From: an uncultured Campylobacter sp.
GTDB taxonomy: Bacteria; Campylobacterota; Campylobacteria; Campylobacterales; Campylobacteraceae
Assembly (NCBI RefSeq): GCF_938039245.1
Contig: NZ_CALHVN010000020.1
Location: forward strand, 1-64,000
Reading direction: 5' to 3'
DNA: 64,000 nucleotides
How positions within the stretch are numbered: the stretch's first letter is position 1; the number at the start of each line of letters is the position of its first letter. Positions 61,226-64,000 of the stretch are shown here, one piece after another. The notes below the pieces were generated by a model, which searched no databases, was not told where the DNA came from, and worked only from the letters and a program-made list of their open reading frames with translations. The position numbers and the translations under genes are program-made.

Positions 61226-62146
61226 TTACCCGTTTCGCTGCCTATCAAGCCACACCATCACGCCTTTTTGCGCGTGCAGCCTATTTTCGGCTTCAGCAAA
61301 AATCTCATCCGCATGCGCTTCAAACACTGCCTCGCTCACCTCGTATCCGCGGTAGGCCGGCAAGCAGTGCAAAAATATCGCGCCGGGCGTGGCTAATTCC
61401 ATCAAATTTTCATCCACGCAAAATCCGGCAAAATCCCTCAGGCGTTTTTCTTTTTCCGCCTCTTGCCCCATCGAGACCCAGGTGTCGGTAGTGACGACGT
61501 CGGCGCCCGAGACGGCTTCTTTTACGTCATGAGTTAGATAAATTTTAGCTCCCGAGATTTGCGCGTTTTTCATCGCTAAATTTAAGATTTCGCCGTTTGG
61601 CTCGTAGCCCGCGGGCATTGCGATTCTTAGCTCTAAACCTAGCTTGCTAGCTAGCATCAGCCACGAGTGGGCCATGTTGTTGCCGTCGCCGACGTAGGCT
61701 ACGCATTTGCCCGCATCAAATTCCAGCATCGTGAGGTAGTCCGCCATCAGCTGCACTGGGTGAAATTTGTCGCTAAGGCCGTTTATCACGGGCACGCGGC
61801 TAAATTTAGCAAATTCTTCTAGCGTCTCGTGGCGATTTACGCGAGCCATGACGAGATCGCACATTCGCGAGATCACGCGCGCGGTGTCTTTTATCGGTTC
61901 GCCGCGCCCGATCTGGATATCGCTCGAGCTAAGAAATAGCGCGTGTCCGCCAAGCTCGTTCATCCCCACGTCAAAGCTTACGCGCGTTCTAGTCGAGCTT
62001 TTCTCAAATATCATCGCCAGTTTTTGATCTTTGAGATACGGCTTGAAATCTCGCGCCTTTGCCTCTTTTTTTATCTTGCGCGCCAAATTTATCATTTCTA
62101 AAATTTCATCTTTACCGAAGTCGTTTAGCGTCAAAAAATGTCGCAT
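61226..62146 (-). CDS. argF: Ornithine carbamoyltransferase
   Basis: The start is ATG 62146 ([15 protein letters not shown]) with AAGGGG upstream; the longer frame adds ten residues that cover this site. The 306-residue enzyme has the carbamoyl-phosphate motif SSTRTRVSF, the [13 protein letters not shown] loop and the HCLPAYRG ornithine-site motif. It makes citrulline in arginine synthesis. The spacer before it carries the structured repeat copy 2. Confidence 0.96.
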   Translation of the reverse strand: MRHFLTLNDFGKDEILEMINLARKIKKEAKARDFKPYLKDQKLAMIFEKSSTRTRVSFDVGMNELGGHALFLSSSDIQIGRGEPIKDTARVISRMCDLVMARVNRHETLEEFAKFSRVPVINGLSDKFHPVQLMADYLTMLEFDAGKCVAYVGDGNNMAHSWLMLASKLGLELRIAMPAGYEPNGEILNLAMKNAQISGAKIYLTHDVKEAVSGADVVTTDTWVSMGQEAEKEKRLRDFAGFCVDENLMELATPGAIFLHCLPAYRGYEVSEAVFEAHADEIFAEAENRLHAQKGVMVWLDRQRNG

Positions 62147-62185
62147 TTTGCCCCCCTTATTCCCAAATTTGCCCACAAATTTTTC

Positions 62186-62300
62186 AAGGCGAAGTATTTT
62201 TGAGATGATTTTGAGAGTTGTGCAGAAGTTTTAAGTCAAGGCTAGACAAGTAGTCTGCCGCAGACTTAAAATTTCAAATCTCTCTCAAAAGCACTCAAAA
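62186..62300. repeat. Structured intergenic repeat, copy 2
   Basis: The outer arms TTTTGAGAG (62209-62217) and CTCTCAAAA (62282-62290) pair perfectly, as do the inner arms TTTTAAGT (62229-62236) and ACTTAAAA (62264-62271). The core words CAAGGCTAGAC (62237-62247) and AGTCTGCCGCAG (62252-62263) match copy 1 at 31.9 kb except for one base. AAGGCGAAGTAT (62186-62197) at its edge also occurs twice near 24.9 kb. It lies just after the hemB stop. Confidence 0.75.
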
Positions 62301-62309
62301 GACAAGCCG

Positions 62310-63281
62310 CTATTTTCTTAGTAAAGCGGCGGCTTCTTTGGCATGATAGCTTATTATCAAATCCGCCCCTGCCCTCTTAAACCCAACTAGCGTCTCCATC
62401 ATCACGCGCTCGTAATCGATGACGCCCGCTTTTGCCGCAGCTTTTAGTAGAGCGTATTCGCCGCTCACGTTGTACGCGCAGATCGGCAGCCTCGTAGCCT
62501 CGCGCAGATCGCGGATGATATCTAGATACGCAAGAGCGGGCTTTACCATCAAGATATCGGCCCCCTGCGCCTCGTCCTCCAGGCTCTCGCTCACGGCTTC
62601 TAGGCGGTTTGCGGGATCCATTTGGTAGCTCTTTCTATCGCCAAAGCTCGGTGCGCTTTCCGCGACGTCGCGAAACGGCCCATAGTACGCCGAAGCAAAT
62701 TTGGTCGAATACGCCATAATCGGCAAATTTTCATATCCGTTCGCATCCAGCGCCCCGCGCAAGGTAGCGATGATGCCGTCCATCATACCGCTTGGAGCGA
62801 TCATATCGGCACCGTTTCTAGCATGGATCAGCGCTTGTTTAGCGGAAATTTCCAGCGTCGCGTCGTTATCGACGGTCTGGTGGACGTGATCTAGGATACC
62901 GCAGTGGCCGTGATCGGTGTATTCGCAAAAGCAAAGATCCGTGATCACGACTAGATCTGCAAATTTATCCTTTATCGCTCGCAGCGCGGTCGCTATGATG
63001 CCATCATCGCTCAGAGCGTCGCTGCCTACGCTATCTTTTAGGCTAGGGATTCCAAATAAAATAACCGCTTTTATGCCCAAATTTCGCACGATTTCGCACT
63101 CTTTTAAAATTTCGTCCAAACTCATCTGAAAGACGCCCGGCATCGAGCTTATCTCTTTTTTTATACCTTTGCCCTCGACGATAAAAAGCGGATAGATAAA
63201 ATCGCTTGCCGAAACGCTAGTTTCGCGCACCATCTCCCTGAACGCGGGATTTATCCTGAGCCTTCTAAAACGTTTAAACAT
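62310..63281 (-). CDS. hemB: Delta-aminolevulinic acid dehydratase (porphobilinogen synthase)
   Basis: The 323-residue enzyme has the metal-binding [15 protein letters not shown], the first lysine region [21 protein letters not shown] and the Schiff-base lysine in [12 protein letters not shown]. It condenses two aminolevulinate molecules to porphobilinogen. AAAAGGA precedes the ATG. It faces ribA across 61 bases, which must hold promoters for both. Confidence 0.97.
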   Translation of the reverse strand: MFKRFRRLRINPAFREMVRETSVSASDFIYPLFIVEGKGIKKEISSMPGVFQMSLDEILKECEIVRNLGIKAVILFGIPSLKDSVGSDALSDDGIIATALRAIKDKFADLVVITDLCFCEYTDHGHCGILDHVHQTVDNDATLEISAKQALIHARNGADMIAPSGMMDGIIATLRGALDANGYENLPIMAYSTKFASAYYGPFRDVAESAPSFGDRKSYQMDPANRLEAVSESLEDEAQGADILMVKPALAYLDIIRDLREATRLPICAYNVSGEYALLKAAAKAGVIDYERVMMETLVGFKRAGADLIISYHAKEAAALLRK

Positions 63282-63342
63282 AATTTTCCTTTTACTTCGC
63301 TACAATTTACGCTTAGTGTAACATAATAGGAGTTAAAATTTT

Positions 63343-63915
63343 ATGAATATCGAGCTTTCAAATACGGCAAATTTACCCTCTCGTTTCGGGATATTTGAGA
63401 TAAAGGCATTTAAGGAGGGTGAGAAGGAACATTTAGCGATTTATAAAAAACCTTTCGGCGAGATCGTAAACGTCCGCATCCACTCTGAGTGCCTAACGGG
63501 CGATGCGATCGGTAGCCTAAAATGCGACTGCCGCGACCAGCTGGAAGCCAGCCTAAAATACATCGAAGAGCACGGCGGCATGGTGATCTATCTGCGCCAA
63601 GAGGGGCGAAATATCGGTCTGCTAAACAAAGTAAACGCCTACCATCTGCAAGATGAGGGCCTTGACACCATCGAGGCAAATCACCAGCTAGGTTTTAAGG
63701 CCGACGAGCGCACATACGAGATAGTGGATTTTATCTTAAAGCACTTCGGTATCGAAAAGATAAATTTACTAACCAATAACCCGAAAAAACTGTCGGGGCT
63801 AAAATGCGTGCAGATCGTCTCTCGCGTACCGATCGTCATACACGCGAACAAATTTAACGAAAACTACCTGCGCGTGAAAAAAGAGCAGATGGGGCATATG
63901 CTAGATGAAAATTGA
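63343..63915 (+). CDS. ribA: GTP cyclohydrolase II
   Basis: The 190-residue enzyme has HSECLTGDAIGSLKCDCRDQ with the three zinc cysteines, YLRQEGRNIGLLNK, the LGFKADERTYE segment and LLTNNPKK. It opens GTP as the first step of riboflavin synthesis. It is the stand-alone form, not fused to a DHBP synthase. AGGAG lies about 11 bases before the ATG, a slightly long spacing. A possible -10 (TAACAT) lies about 20 bases upstream of the start. It overlaps the rsmG start by 11 bases. Confidence 0.96.
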   Translation: MNIELSNTANLPSRFGIFEIKAFKEGEKEHLAIYKKPFGEIVNVRIHSECLTGDAIGSLKCDCRDQLEASLKYIEEHGGMVIYLRQEGRNIGLLNKVNAYHLQDEGLDTIEANHQLGFKADERTYEIVDFILKHFGIEKINLLTNNPKKLSGLKCVQIVSRVPIVIHANKFNENYLRVKKEQMGHMLDEN

Positions 63916-64000
63916 CCTGCCGAGGGATTTTGACGCGCAAACGGCGAAATTTAGCGAGATTTTGGCTAAATTTAACCGCGTACACAGCCTAACTAACTAC
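63905..64000 (+). CDS. rsmG: Probable 16S rRNA (guanine-N7) methyltransferase, 5' end only
   Basis: The ATG at 63905 lies inside the end of ribA and the frame stays open to the window edge (32 codons). FSEILAKFNRVHSLTNY matches the RsmG/GidB start, where the pattern is a helix followed by N..xNLT. RsmG methylates G527 of 16S rRNA. Only the N-terminus is visible, so the call rests on this motif. Confidence 0.7.
   Translation, partial: MKIDLPRDFDAQTAKFSEILAKFNRVHSLTNY

Overview
The window is from a Campylobacterales chromosome, most likely an oral, S-layer-bearing Campylobacter of the showae/rectus/curvus group. This is inferred from the host proteins (DUF2603 protein, HemN, HemB, RpoB and RpoC in epsilonproteobacterial form), frequent AAATTTG-type words, a G+C content that looks like the mid-40s percent, and a very large RTX-like S-layer protein. 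No database search was run, so the species is an inference.

Region 1 (1 to about 22,224) is the late two thirds of a Mu-like transposable prophage with a long, siphovirus-type tail. Its left end, transposase and repressor lie outside the window. It opens with the end of a cytosine-C5 methyltransferase, YopX and GemA-like early genes, a small Com/NrdR-like zinc-ribbon gene, and a gpG-like virion gene. The packaging block (MuF, portal, large terminase, a coupled small protein, small terminase) is on the minus strand. The head and tail block (protease/scaffold, major head, connectors, tail tube, frameshifted tail chaperone, 1847-residue tape measure, distal tail, fibre) and a tightly overlapping lysis block (spanin pair, holin, tiny membrane peptides, NrdD-like glycyl-radical fragment, DUF5675 protein) are on the plus strand. 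A 27-bp dyad lies between the two divergent blocks. A candidate right end with three copies of a 9-bp word lies at 22,145-22,224.

Region 2 (22.2-34 kb) is host chromosome: a membrane GGDEF/EAL protein, MutS2, a small membrane protein, MurC, a YjbR-type protein, 3-methyladenine glycosylase I, a membrane protein, and a Tat-exported flavocytochrome c-type reductase. The long spacers carry a 155-bp tandem duplication, a G9 tract and a structured repeat.

Region 3 (34-40 kb) is a single 5.3-kb S-layer gene with its own promoter and terminator.

Region 4 (40-57.5 kb) is the translation and transcription supercluster, all on the minus strand. In transcription order it reads tRNA-Thr(TGT), tRNA-Tyr, tRNA-Gly, tRNA-Thr(GGT), tuf, rpmG, tRNA-Trp, secE, nusG, rplK, rplA, rplJ, rplL, rpoB, rpoC, rpsL, rpsG, fusA, then tRNA-Arg(CCT).

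Region 5 (57.5-64 kb) holds a SPOR-like secreted protein, an iron-sulfur CCG-domain oxidoreductase, hemN, a DUF2603 gene, argF, hemB, and, on the plus strand, ribA and the start of rsmG.

The most unusual signals are: a tRNA-like RNA with a consensus promoter inside the prophage; a zinc-ribbon gene with no standard start codon whose ribosome site sits in a hairpin; a textbook A_AAA_AAG minus-one frameshift in the tail chaperone; a stand-alone NrdD glycyl-radical domain in the lysis block; a MuF protein with a nuclease-like tail; and two copies of an intergenic structured repeat whose core is conserved while its stem arms change in a compensatory way.
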